The translations under genes were made by a program, and so were the position numbers. From assembly GCA_030435675.1 (NCBI GenBank), contig CM059621.1, positions 13,330,001 to 13,394,000 on the forward strand: 64,000 nt of DNA, read 5' to 3'. The DNA comes from Steinernema hermaphroditum. Lineage: Eukaryota; Nematoda; Chromadorea; Rhabditida; Steinernematidae. Positions 49,139 to 61,439 of this stretch are shown piece by piece. Positions within the stretch are counted from its first letter, which is position 1. Each line of letters opens with the position of its first letter. Under the pieces are notes generated by a model, which was given only the letters and a program-made list of their open reading frames with translations, was not told where the DNA came from and ran no database searches.

Positions 49139-49343
49139 AAATTAAACGGTCACAGAAGATCGCCGACTGGAGGCCTCCCACAAGAAGACCTCTTGGAAGA
49201 CGACCCAGGTGGCAAGACGAGTTCAAGGCGGCTATGACGACGCATGCATGGTAGACCCGAGCGAGAAGAATGCAACTGCATCAGCGGTTGGAAGTGGGGT
49301 CCGCGAATTGTAATAATTCTGATGCGGAATGAACATTTACAAT
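49139..49343 (+). pseudogene. Retrotransposon C-terminal tail, copy 2
   Basis: Reads RSQKIADWRPPTRRPLGRRP, then RWQDEFKAAMTTHAW, a TAG, then TRARRMQLHQRLEVGSAN. The GR.PRW.D.F pattern is typical of the end of RTE/Jockey-like non-LTR element proteins. The premature stop shows it is dead. It is related to copy 1 at 46.6 kb. Confidence 0.55.
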
Positions 49344-50883
49344 TCTGTTAGGTTAAGGTATCGGCACACCTTATCCATCACTAGATTCCAAGCTCATGAA
49401 ACTTGGGCAACAGTGAACTTTGCCGAAATTGAAAACATATTTCGGAAAAACGTCAATAAAGTACAGGCGATCGGTCCATTTGCTCTACTAGAAATGATTT
49501 CGCCACGCTCAGCTGTTGTGCATCTGCTTGAACAAATTTTTGTTCGCCACTTGAAAGCTCAATGGGCTCGCTCGACTAGGACGTTGTACCCAGCGCTTAA
49601 GAAAGAAGAACGGCTGCCTCAACGACGTATGACTTGCTCTCTTTGTAATAGGTGTCTCGCATGATGTACTAGTGCTATTGAATCGAGAGGTTAAACTCGT
49701 ACGCTCACAATTTTGACGTGAACTGTGGCCACATCGCACAAAAATAGTCTTTCTTGTTAACTCATGCAATGAAAACGAAGCTAAAAGTCCGTTCATACTC
49801 GGAGATATGAATGGCCCTAAGGAAAGGCAAAACAAAAACTAAGCTATGCCAGCGTGCTAAACAACTAAACCACATAGATCTTTTGTCATTCGTCGTAATC
49901 GTGAACGAGCATACAAAAATAACTGTCCAGCCGCTGCAAATAAGTGTCACACTTTCAAGTATCGAGTTATCAAAAGTTCGACTTGTAATAAAAATGACAA
50001 TACTGTACGAAAGCAGAAGAACGAGACAGAGGGGCAATTTGCCTAAATAGGTTACACTTCAATATTCAAAAATGTCTCATTCCAGGTGCACTACCATTTT
50101 GCTGAGATGTAGAGAGGAGGTAAAAGCAAAGCCATAGTACATTATTTTGTTGGACCGTGTTTCCAAGAAGGAGATAGTGGAGCACTTCACACAGGTGCGT
50201 GTACGAGTTAAAAGTAAACCGTACCGCAACATTCTGCTAAAATGTGCATGTGATGATAAGTCACAAACACCAAAAATAAGAGAAAATAACTTAAAAGCAG
50301 TTAAGGTACGGTATGCAGTAATTATTTCACCATTTTATAACAGAGCAGAATCATGACGGTTTAGGCCTTTATGCTCTGTAATGGAAATGGGCCAAAGCAC
50401 CTCGTCTTGCTTTATCCTAAAGCAGCAATATTCTGCTACTCTGTCGAACACATTTCATAAAACTTCTTCATGCGTTAAGAGAATAGGCACAAAATTAAGA
50501 CGTCAAAGTGAATGAGAGTGAGGAAAGATTCCCACGCGCGCGGCACATTGACCGATGATTCTGGATCAGAAGGCGATATTGGTGCGATGTAAATGTAAAT
50601 AGTGCGAGAAATAAGAATTCACCGTTGCATTCAAATAGTATCTTCCACCAAAACTGAGCATGCCCGTTAGGAATAACATTGCTAATTTTGCCAAAAGTAT
50701 AAATCATGAACGAAATTGCAATTAACCTGTTCTAGAGGACTGGATTCGAAATCCGAGCTCTTCGCGCCGCTTACAGGTTGACGAATCTGAACGGGAACTG
50801 CACAGTAGCGTTTCCAAGAGGGAGATCAAGAAAGTAAAGCGACCACTACCACCAGTCCAACACCGTTTTAGGAGAATACTCAC

Positions 50884-51015
50884 CGGTTCAAATCCTCCGC
50901 TAGTCCCGTGCTGCTCCTGGAGCATTCGGAGCCGGAAGCTGGCGTGTGCCGCCCGGAAACGGTTCGGCTGAAGCGTGGTCGGAGGTCCGCCGGAGGTGTT
51001 CACGGGTCCGGCCAT
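50884..51015 (-). CDS. Alternative first coding exon of the minus-strand gene
   Basis: A 44-codon exon begins MAGPVNTSGGPPTTLQPNRF and ends in AAHASFRLRMLQEQHGTSGG followed by FEP and a GTGAGT donor in phase 0. It has the same ending and the same donor phase as the exon at 48169-47830 (MAHESFRMRMFQEQHGMEP), so either could splice to the exon at 45943. The frame stays open upstream to a TTTAG acceptor-like site at 51082, so it may instead be an internal exon (51081-50884). GC-rich against an AT-rich background. Confidence 0.5.
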
Positions 51016-51909
51016 CGTCGTCGGCGGTCTCGACGCGGGCTGTTTTCGGATGGTTTCCCGTCGCGACTCCGTGAAAGTCAGCTAAACGAGCGCCAAATTA
51101 TGGATGAAAATAAGGATGGTCGCTTAATTGAGCGCGACCCAAAATTCAGCCGCGAAAGTGCAAAAACAAAAACACCATTTGGAACGTCCGAAGGGAACGG
51201 CACTTATCGAATTTCTCTCCACTGCACCTGCCCTCGATCCCTTCTTGAGGAATGTAAATCGACGCCTCTGGCTTTGCCTCCCCTAAGAGTCTCATTAAAG
51301 ACGCCCTCAAACGCCAAAATACACAAATAGGCAACGGCGTGACAGCTGAACAAATCTAGCGGTGCCGGAGTTGACAGGCCTGGAATCACCGAAAACAGAT
51401 TGAAAACGAACTTGTGAGTGAAAGAGGCAAAATCGACGTCGGCTGAGAGTGCTCAAGAAAATTACGGCGCCTGAATTATTTAGGAGAGACGGCAAGCAAA
51501 CTAAAAATTTGTTGTTTATGCAATGAAAAGTATATGATTTAGTCAGATTGCGCCAAGGAACACGTGGGTGCTTAGGGCTTAAGGTTGAACCACCTAACAA
51601 GAATTTCAAAAAAATAAAACCGTAATTTTTGAAAAATTAATTTGATGGATTTTATCGCCAAAGTTCCTATCAAGTACACTTGCTATTCACTAGGACTAGT
51701 CACTAACACGGTATACAACATTCGCAAATATCATGGAAAATGCTCGAAATGTGCTGCTTGCTAAAATGGCGACGCACGCCTCTAAACTCATTAGAAGATT
51801 CTCACGATGGTCGTGAGTGCCATTCTGTTCAGTTGATCGCAGGCCATTGTCAGAGCTCGGTCCGGTGAATATGTTCGCTTATCTTATAATAAGCGCTCTG
51901 CTCTCCAAT

Positions 51910-51956
51910 AAGGGAACCACCCCAAATGATTGTTGCAATTGGGTGGTGGTTCCCTT
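51910..51956. repeat. Stem-loop, 12-bp perfect outer stem
   Basis: AAGGGAACCACC (51910-51921) pairs with GGTGGTTCCCTT (51945-51956). The inner CCAA/TTGG pairing continues with a small bulge to a ~13-nt loop. The length is at the short end for a nematode microRNA precursor. Confidence 0.6.
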
Positions 51957-51999
51957 GTAAGACATGCCACACAGAAAAGTGGATTGAAATACGTTAAAT

Positions 52000-54180
52000 T
52001 TGAGGCCTAAAAATAGTCCTAATATTGGTCATTTTTTCCCGACAGGAGTCCGTCGATCGCTGGCGAATCTTCTTTCAGGATCGATATAACATAAGCTACT
52101 GTTGATTTCGACAAGTTAATTTACTCCATTATACGGCTCATAAGAAGGAAATGGAAAGGGTATATTTACAACAACCCAAAAATGTATATAAATGCCAGAG
52201 TATCAGAGTTCTTATTTGGTATTCACTATTTAACAGTCAACGCCTGTTGTTGTCGAATGATAAATCTCAAAAATAAAAAAAAAATGCAATTTTGCCTACG
52301 AATTTTAAGAATTCGTGATTATGATTCATTTCAAAGCGGGTATGTTCGCCAGAATTCCTGAGAATGAATTATTGCCACGGAATGCTGTTTGCAGTCAAGG
52401 TGCTTCTGTCACGAAACGGAGACATTAGCCGTGATTTAATGCTTCCTTGGCAGGCAAACAAGAGCACTTTGCACATGTGCAAGCTTCTGAACAGCACTTT
52501 CACTTTTTTTATGAGAGATCAAATCGAAAAGTCAACAATTTCTAATTTTATAGAAAAAAACGGTATCATCCATTCAACGGAACAACCAAAAAACCCCCCA
52601 AAAATAGGAAATCGTTCACGTATTGATCCAAATCAATACGTGTTTTGGGGTAAAGGAAACTACGAACTACGAATCCAGATGTTGCCCATAAAGCGGACTG
52701 ATTTTATCGACGTGTTGAATATCTTAAGCGAAATCGGTGGATTTTAAGTAAATCAACAACTTTTGCCATGGTGACCAACTGAACACATACTTTGTGGTAT
52801 GTCAAGGTTATTTGTAATCAAAACACTGTTATAGGTTTTCAAAAAGATCGTTTCGAATCACTCTGCTTGCGAGCATACCTAAAAGATTACCATATGGATG
52901 TTCAAAAATGAAGATTTGGAAGCCATTCTTTTCAATTGAACACGGAAGTCATACGTGTTCTTTGATGTCTTCTTCTGCGATAAGCGATTCAGATATACGT
53001 GGACAACGTATGGATTGAATATCGGCCAAAAATTTAGAAAGTCCTTCAATCGTACATACAATGAGATGTTACTGACTGAACCACGTTGTTATATCCAGTT
53101 TCAACATTTTTATCTCTTGAACAAGTGGCATCACGTCATGCAAGACACCTCTATTACGGCACCAGCACACTGCAATAGCTGGCTTTTTTGATTCGGCATA
53201 GGACACGATGAGTACGATAGACTGATATTTCCTTGGGCATGTACGATTTAATGGGCAACTCAGACTGGACTCTACAACTGGATAACAAAAATTATTACGG
53301 TGCTTAGAAGATTTCTTCGAATATCTACGATTTGATATCGTAGTTTTAAAGATATAACAAGCATCGTACAGTAAACGTAAAGACTCCGGTCTACAAGCCT
53401 GATAACAAAAATTATTACTTGCCCAATTCTTAATTTAAAAAATGCCTGGATAAGAGGATAATGCTCGATCGATAGTATGGTACTCAAAACATTGATAATC
53501 AACGACACTAATAAAGTTCTCAGGTAATACCAACTGCTTCTACTACGAAGAAGTGTCGAAAATTAGGTTTTCCTCTGAAAATAGATGTAGCCACGAAGGC
53601 TAAGCTAAAAATAATATGGTCAAGGAAGAATCCACGCTCAACGTTTACGGGACCCCGTTTGTGAATGTTCACAAAATGAATGATCGATTCCGTACGCGCA
53701 CGCGAGCTTCTCAACAAGTACTAAGCGGAAGAAACACACTCAATATTACATGCTGTTTTTATACGTATTCAGAACTTAGACCGTCGCCATTCATTATTCG
53801 CCTGCGTCAAATCCGGTCAACTATGTACAGAGATAATCGTGATATCCCATACGCCAGGGTCTTTGAAAAAGAGGATCAGGATGAATCATAGTGCATGCCT
53901 TAGCTCACTGCCCACATACATGAGGGCATCGATGGTTGGCTGTAAGCTTCTTAAACTTGCAAATATGTTTAGTGATGTCTTTGGGCACTGTGTCACGAAA
54001 TAAAAGGACGTAATAGGAATTGGAAATCACAGCAAACCAAACTTCTACATAGTCAATCCAGAATCGAACATAATCAAACCTTCATAAACAGCTCCCCTAC
54101 GAAGACTCAATATAGAAGTTCCATATAATCCCGTCCTACTTATCAATATTGGATTCTGCTTTTAGCAGAAGTGAGTGCAC
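52000..54180. other. Gene-poor AT-rich region
   Basis: Contains a 127-codon plus-strand frame at 52364-52747 with protein-like segments (NRSRIDPNQYVFWGKGNYEL) but no signal, splice partner or known family. A duplicated GATAACAAAAATTATTAC block occurs at about 53281 and 53401. I cannot support a gene. Confidence 0.35.
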
Positions 54181-54202
54181 TTAAAAACCAAGCAAACATC
54201 CA

Positions 54203-54674
54203 ATGTTTTCCAGCAAACAGGATACCACTAGTACCGTTTTGGAGTCGACCGTGGAGGCGGTGGACCCAGGCGTTTCCTGCTCCTCTTCAGTGGTCGACAA
54301 TTGGTGCGGGGCTCCCGAAGCGAAAGCGCTACTTGCGGTCACCGGAGGCGGCGATCCCCTCTTCGACATCAACGGCTGCGCACCGCTACGCAACGGCGCC
54401 ACCCTGAAATGCGACGGCATGCGAAGTCGTGGACCAAAGTGGTGGTCGCTTAAGATCGAGGAAGAACGCGTCGCGCGACACATTAGCATATCGATACGAT
54501 AATCCGCCGGAGAAAGATCCCATCGACGGCGTCAGAATTGAAAAACACACATCTCGGCGCGAGAAGAAACCCTTCTCAAGGCGAAATCCCTCCGAGGGCG
54601 TCCGTTCGACGACGGTCCTCCGCGAGTCATCCTCCCGGCGCCGGCGAAGGCGCCACGATGACAAGGTGTCCTGA
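54203..54674 (+). CDS. 3' end of a possible plus-strand gene, unknown family
   Basis: A GC-rich island in AT-rich DNA. The first exon (start ATG 54203, or internal from the CCAG acceptor at 54213) reads TVEAVDPGVSCSSSVVDNWC, then GGGDPLFDINGCAPLRNGAT and LKCDG, a cysteine-bearing, extracellular-looking segment. A downstream exon after CACATTAG (from ~54485) reads YRYDNPPEKDPIDGVRIEKH and ends in an arginine-rich RESSSRRRRRRHDDKVS before TGA at 54672-54674. An intron of ~58 bp (GTGGACC...CACATTAG) joins them in phase. I do not recognise the family, and upstream exons were not found. Minus-strand frames overlap, so strand choice rests on composition and the acceptor. Confidence 0.4.
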
Positions 54675-54699
54675 TTGGAAGTAGCACTTTATTGAAAAC

Positions 54700-57600
54700 A
54701 TCCGGCTTCCCGGCCCCGAGGACGACGTAAAACATGCGCGTTGCTATATTGCGGACATCCGCCGAGGACACACGCTACGATGCGCGGGAAGCCCGACGGT
54801 GGCCGACAGAGAAGAACAATCGAAAATTGATGAATAGCCTCTGATTAGCTGCAGAAGGAGCGCAGGCCTGGAATCCCGCAAAAAGACAGGTAAAGCAGTG
54901 GAAAAAGGGCATCGGATCGACATGCAGACAGATTTAATAATTTATGGGGTCAGGCATGCTGGAGAGATGATTAATTGCGAGGCGGGACGCCGGATTTCTT
55001 CCGGAAGCACGGTGCAAAAAGTGTTTGCGAAGGATGGAGATCGGAAGTAGTGTTGGACAGCGGTCTGACGCACTTACGTAGGCATCTGAGGGTACGCAAA
55101 TAAAAGCACATGATGATGTGCTAGAACTTTTTCGCATGATGACAAGACGGTTTTGTCTCTAACTTGGTGAAATACAAAGCGTTGTTCCTTTCGTTCATGA
55201 AATTTATCCTTGGAACAGAACTGCGGAACGAACCTTTTGAAGACATCCTCTTTTTTCACACTTCCGCGCAGGTCTTGCAACCTCAAGATTTGGAGGATGT
55301 CTAGTATAAGCAGCAAATTTACGACGGATGGGGCTGCAGATAGTAAGTCGACAGAACTACATTTATATTCGTTACTGTAGCAAGGAGAGCTAAAAAATTG
55401 TTTGATTTATTCGGCCCAACCCATTTCATATAGTGTTATAAATGCTAAATTAAGGAATAGATATGGAGCGAATTGTAAATAGGTTGTCATGGCCAGAGGA
55501 TGACAGAGAGAGAAGGGTTAACCGCAAAGGGAGCCAGGCAATTACCATAACTTCCAAAAATGTCTATTTGAATATGTTAGAGACTGCGCAGGATCGGTCG
55601 GTTCGTCTCGCGGTTGTCGTCTCGATCTGCTCGCCAATTCACTGGCAAAGTCCAATTGCCAGCGGCCACGCGGGATTGAAGATCGTGTCTCGGGTTAGAG
55701 TTTATTAGAACACTCAAACCTTCCGACAGTAAATACGAACAACAAACCAACAGGTAAAATCAGCAAGTCAGCAAGCAAAAATCCCCCTAATCCGCCACAC
55801 GAAAAAGGATCGTAATCACACATGCACGCCGCGTGCTCGCGCGCTCTCGGTGTCACGTCAATCGCTGCGAGAGTCACACTGGTGAGTCTCGCCCGTTCGG
55901 TCGGGTCGTCGCGGTCGCTCGGCGACAGAGATTATGTGATTACATTACTGGTTAGAGAGTTCAAAAGATGAATCGAACAGTTTGAATAAATGCGATCCAA
56001 TTTGTTCATACTGCGCGTGACTGAATGAAGGTATTAGGAGGATAAGTGCTTGGACATGACGGTGAAGAATTCTAGAGGATTACAGATGACGTTCCAGTGA
56101 AAGACAAAAGACGGGTTCGCGCTAAGACGTCGCCTTTCGAGAGCTCATCTCAAGCCTTTGGAGAAATACGACACACGCACGGACTCGGGGAGTAAGTTAT
56201 AACGCGAAGTTGAGGAGGACCAGTGGCCGTTCACAAAATGGGAGGTACTCACAAAATTGGAGGCCGCTCACAAAATTGGAGGTACTACAGGACTGGCCCG
56301 AATATTATCGCCATTAGATTGCTTTGATAGACACCATCTGATAAAACCGAAAAACCTACGAAAATCGTTGGCTGCAAAGCAGACCTGAAGCATTGTGATT
56401 TTTAAGCATATATTATTAGCTCCAGTATGGTTTTTCTGATGCAGTCACAGTGGGAACTGCGACTCAAGGCGAATAACTCTGTCTCCCCACCACGTTAACT
56501 CTTTTTCCACTGCAAAACCAACTTCTACTTCGGAATGGTCCTGGCAAGCGAAGTTAGGAACCCGATTGCTGGCTAACATCGCTATTAACAACATCGTCCG
56601 GGCCCGAAGGACACCTGATGCACGACCACTCCGTTCCCAAACCCTGAATGTCTACCTAATGCCCAAGCCAATAAACGGACCTAAAGCAAGAACACAACTC
56701 CCTGAAGGAGTCTCCCAAAAAATGCGAATCGATTGGCATACTAAATTACAGGTCCATGAGGATCAATATCGTGCACAGTACAATAATTTTGTTTCCTTTC
56801 AGCATTTCCTGTTTCCATCGTGATGTTGCATTGGTGATGTTCCCACCGGAGATAAATGTTTCAGCTGTTTATCGCGCACAAAAAAAAACGATGGATTAAG
56901 ATGGTGGAGCACGGCAAGTGAGGTGGATTTCCTTCACCGGAGAGACTGTCAGTGGAGACCTTGGAATTGCCGCGTCTCTTCGGCGACGTGAGTGGCGGCA
57001 CGAGTGTAGCCGGTTATTACGGTCTACTTGGAAGATCAGTGGAACTAAAGCTGCCTCGTGTTCCACTCCGTCCGGGAGCCGGGGCGATCGTGTCAAGAAG
57101 AACGACCGAGAATGACCGCTAACCCAACTCATTTTCGAGAGAACGACCCGACGATCCGATCGCCAGTAATACAAATGGAAGAATATTGTAGCCCGGTAAG
57201 GTCAAAAAAGAACCAACGTTTAATGGCAGTGATTAAAAAACTGCATTTAGATTCGCAAGGGACGTCATTGGACACAAGGTATTCTTTCCTCAGGCACGGC
57301 TGCTTTCAAGACCGGACGTTGCGAATTTCCTGAACCTCATGGTCTATTTTGATCACTATCTCCAAAGCTTTTCATCGCCCAAACTTTATTAATGGAAGGA
57401 GTATCGAAAGACGTCATCCGATGAAATGGAAAAGGTAAAAATGCCAAAAACATATTCAAAATAAGAATGTTTTCAGAAGATTAGTTTGAGTAGAGAATGG
57501 TTCCATCTACTCTCAACTCAACGGAGACGATAAATTTGTAACTGCACACATTGCGCGCATGTTCTACCCTGCCAGAAAATTCAAAGATAGCCCAATCAGG

Positions 57601-58470
57601 TGTTCCTGTAAGCTCAAAACATTCAGTTGGTTCCATTTCTCTTTTCCCCTTCCCTCCACAGAAAGAGTTTTTAATATAAAAAATTACTCGCATCCAAAAA
57701 TATGATCGTGGCCAGAGTTCAAGTAAGGTTCAACGACATGTGACATTATGCATTCAAATGTAAACTTTGAACTTTATCGAATATCAAAATCGCATCCAAA
57801 AAGTGGAAACTGTTTATAAACGTCCAAAAAATAACAAATTATAACATTATTCACCCAATTCAACATTATCCTCTGCCAAAAACTTTGGAAATAAGCTAAT
57901 GCACGATGAAGACATGAAGTTTAAATAAGAATTATCGATCGACATCTGATAGCAATTCCCCAGGATGGACAACGATACACGGCGAAAACAAGAGCTGCTA
58001 ATCCGCTCCCAAAATAACAAGAATAACATCGGTATGTATCGATTAAAAAAACAATGGAAGAGATGTTCGCCAAGACTGAAAGCGTTAGGAAGACTTGGAA
58101 CGACTCCAATAGCAATGTACAAAAATTTCGAAGTTCTAAGGCGAAAAATATTTCATTCACGAAAGCAAAAACCTAAAACAACCTAATTCTATAAAAGCGG
58201 CATATAATTAAAGTTCCTCGTCCGGCAGAAACACATTTCCGCCACGAAAGCTTCAAGGCACTTTTCGGTCATAGATCGCCTCTTTTAAAAACATATGGCG
58301 TGACTTGCTGATATGTGCCACTCTAGATTTCTGTGCACTGTTGTACGAGGCACTTCTTTAATGTTGGAAGAAACGGTCTAAGTGTTATCTAACGAAGTAA
58401 TTGGTTAATTACTTGATTTCAAAAATATTACTCTTATATTCGGACGCTTTCGTTTCTGACATAATGCTGG
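54700..58470. other. Intergenic or intronic region
   Basis: No gene is supported. A short tandem repeat with three ~19-bp units (TCACAAAATTGGAGG core) lies at 56231-56285. GC-richer stretches at 55.8-55.95 and 56.9-57.1 kb have no splice-supported frames. Confidence 0.35.
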
Positions 58471-58477
58471 CCATCTT

Positions 58478-58650
58478 CTACCAATGTAGACCCAACCGGA
58501 GTTCACTCAAGAACACAAGTTTGGGATCTCCAGACGGTAGGCCGTGAACCTTCGCGATAGAATGTTTGACCAAAGGCAGAGGATGAGTTATCAGTATAGA
58601 GTTAGTGTAGAAGGGGCGACAGTTATGTCTCCACGAGAAGCTTTCGGTGC
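58478..58650. repeat. Diverged repeat left of the mariner
   Basis: About 170 bp related to 60820-60990. Shared blocks include CAATGTAGACC, GGGATCTCCAG / GAGATCTCCAG, CCTGTGAACC-like, TTGACCAAA and ATGTCTCCACG. The mariner element sits between the two copies. Confidence 0.6.
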
Positions 58651-58743
58651 AAACAGCAGACATTGCGGATTTAGAACACGTTTCAGCAAGAGACCACTTT
58701 GTACTCGAGCATTGACAACAACTTGAAAAGCAAGAATTATCTA

Positions 58744-60471
58744 TTAGGTTGATGCAAAAGAAATGTCGATCATGTTGATTTTGTTCTTTCTTTCATTATA
58801 ATAAGTTTCTGTATGACATCCCCTATATATAAATGGAGAACCGACGGGTCCGTTGGTCTGTGTGTGTGTGTGTATGTGTGTGTTTTTCCGTGCCCACGGC
58901 GGAAACACCCACACAAAATAAGGACCCCGAGGGGAACCGAACCCGACACCGCCCGCTTACAAACAGAGAACGTTCGCAATGAGCCACACAGACAGTTGAC
59001 GTGGTAGTGCTCTACTTCCACTATCTCTCTGGTGATGCTAGGCTTTGAGTTTTTTTTGCTGTTTTTGACTGATTTTTTATCTATTTTGTAACTAGCAGTG
59101 TTTTCGGTTCGAGTTTCCTGAAACTTTACAATTTTTTCGCCCACTTTAGCCATTTACATGAGCGCCAATCTTGCCGCCCGCAGGGCTATTGGTGTCTTGC
59201 CGCCCGCAGGGCTATGGTTTCTCGCCGCCCGCAGGGCTACAGTTTTAGGCCCCAACTTCAGCTTTTTGCATGAGCGCCAATCTTGCCGCCCGCAGGGCTA
59301 TGGTGTCTTGCCGCCCGCAGGGCTACAGTTTTTGGCCCCAACTTCAGCCCTATCCATGAGCGCCAATCTTGCCGCCCGCAGGGCTATGGTGTCTTGCCAC
59401 CCGCAGGGCTACAGTTTTAGGCCCCAACTTCAGCCCTATCCATGAGCGCCAATCTTGCCGCCCGCAGGGCTATGGTGTCTTGCCACCCGCAGGGCTATGG
59501 TGTCTTGCCGCCCGCAGGGCTACAGGCTAATTGGCTTTTAGTACCTGGAGGGCGCGAATTCGCGCGCAGCCGGGTTTATGATTAATAGTTCTTGTAGAGC
59601 TTGCACTCGCGCATCGTTTGATATATATTCCGTCCCGCTGGCCCTTTCTAATTAAAATAAAATTTTACGTTAAACATGATCGAGAAAAAGTGCCCAGTGC
59701 GGATTTGCATACCACACAACTTCAAACAAAGCAAGTTTCCTGCCTAATTTCACAGTAGCCCGTGTTAAGTGCTGGAAGAAGATGTCCCATCCGAATGCAT
59801 GTGCGAGTGGTGGGTTCAGCGATTCTGAGATGGAGATAAGTGCTTTAAAGACGAAGCACATGGAAAACGTCCCAAATTTTTGGGTGACGCAGCATTAAAA
59901 GAGGTTGTTGAGCTGAATCCGAAAGCAACCTGCTCGAGAACTCACGACAGCGTTTGTGAACGTTAATTAATCAACCACTATGATACGCTTGTATGCCATT
60001 TGAAAGATCAATAGGTGTGAAAAAAGGGTCGTTGTAGTCAGATGGCCCGAAAATGGTAGTGGAAATCAGGGGGCAAAATGTACAAAAAATCAACAACAAT
60101 CACTATGATTGGAATCCTCCTTCGCAATATCAAGGATAGTTGTTTGACCGTATAGCACACCGTATTTGACCGTATTTGCCTTATAGCACAGACATCGCTC
60201 CACCTGACTATCACTTATTCCTGTCGATGCAGTGCTCCTTGGCAGAAAAAAAAATCAAAAGATGTGAGGAAGTCAAAATTTGAGTTACAAACTTTTTCAA
60301 GTCCAAACCACTATGAATTCGTTCAGTAAGGCATTCACTCTCTAGGTGGATATAGGCGACAACTCGTGAATACTAATGGTAAATGTCTTTTGGGTTCAGC
60401 TTTTGATTATTATACTTTCATGATCAATTTTCTTTTTAACAAAAATCGACATTTCTTTTGCATCAACCTAA
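58744..60471 (+). mobile_element. mariner transposon with intact ends and dead transposase
   Basis: A 1,728-bp element. Perfect 27-bp terminal inverted repeats begin TTAGGTTGATGCAAAAGAAA, with TA target duplication at both edges (58742-58743, 60472-60473): diagnostic of mariner. Transposase remnants lie on the plus strand. Near 59890, ALKEVVELNPKATCSRTH resembles the N-terminal helix-turn-helix, and near 59970 LINHYDTLVCHLKDQ resembles the following HL segment. At 60179-60246, PYSTDIAPPDYHLFLSMQ contains the aspartates of the D34D catalytic region. Stops and frameshifts between these pieces show the gene is inactive. The 5' third has been replaced or invaded by a GT microsatellite (58859-58882) and a GC-rich minisatellite. 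Confidence 0.9.
59158..59523. repeat. GC-rich minisatellite inside the mariner
   Basis: Ten copies of CGCAGGGCTA within CTTGCCGCCCGCAGGGCTAT-type units. They are nested in a higher-order unit that starts ATGAGCGCCAATCTTGCC at 59158, 59270, 59356 and 59442 (spacing 112, 86, 86). Some units carry CCACCCGCAGG. Composition is unlike the AT-rich transposon body. Confidence 0.9.
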
Positions 60472-60819
60472 TACTTCATCAGTTCCCGTTGGGGCAAAAA
60501 TAACTAAAACAGGCAAAAAAGAAGAGCAAAAATAACTGAAACGTAATATGAAATGCATATTCAAGATGCTTGGTGAATAGCAGAAAATGGTCGTAGTTTA
60601 ATTCGTTTAATTATCTCTATTGGCGCGTCGAAGCGAAGGAGGACGAATCGTAAATCAGTAAAGCAGATGATGCATGCACTGCGCTATTATTTTTGAATTT
60701 GGTAGGACTATTCCTGGCGAGTGCATCATCTTCGGCGAGTGCATTTTAAAAAATCGTAAAATCGTGAAAATCCATTTGGCAGCTTCCTTTCTACCACACA
60801 CAGGCTAGCAATTTCCTAT

Positions 60820-60990
60820 CAATGTAGACCGTGTCGGGACTCATTCAAGATTGCAAGTTTGAGATCTCCAGCCTGTGAACCACATAGGATACTTGACCAA
60901 AAGTGGTAGATGAACACTGTAGAGTCATCAGCGCGACGTAACAATGATTTCTCTACAAAAAAAAATGTCTCCACGCACGCACATTTGAGT
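60820..60990. repeat. Diverged repeat right of the mariner
   Basis: Second copy of the repeat at 58478-58650, same orientation, about 350 bases beyond the mariner end. Confidence 0.6.
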
Positions 60991-61439
60991 GATAACGCTT
61001 CTACGCTTTTCGGTCCAACGAGCCGGCATTTCGAATTTGAGGCATGTTCCATCGAGACAAAAATTCCAGCGATACTAAAAAATGTGTCCATTCGAGTGCC
61101 GCTCTAATAAAGCTGCTCAATAATACGCCCGGATACAATTGTCATGCTTTAAACACAATGACTACTGACAGATGGGAAAGAATCGAGTCACTGAGCGGCG
61201 CTTCCTCAGTGCATACTTATTGGATTTGCGAAATGCGATGAGCTAATATCATATACGTTGCGCAAATTTTATTATCTTTTTGAGTCAAACGGCTACGTGC
61301 ATGGCAACCGGTTAAGGAAGCGCAGATGGTTGAAGTGAAACTACTGCATGACGCATTTGTATGAAGCAGATTTGCGTTTTAGATCTGTCAAAAACCGTAC
61401 TTTTTCTACTTCATCATACAACTAATGGGTCTTTCATTA

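Noticed and set aside
50739..50750. TTCGAATCC on the minus strand, B-box-like
   Set aside because: No A box, no acceptor-stem pairing; consistent with chance.
50884..50894. GGTTCAAATCC resembles a tRNA B box
   Set aside because: No A box or cloverleaf can be formed upstream, and the sequence overlaps a supported splice donor on the other strand.
58859..58882. GT dinucleotide run
   Set aside because: An ordinary microsatellite; noted only as part of the mariner description.
59158..59445. 95-codon frame across the minisatellite
   Set aside because: Open only because the repeat unit lacks stops; repeats of varying spacing change frame, and it sits inside a dead transposon.
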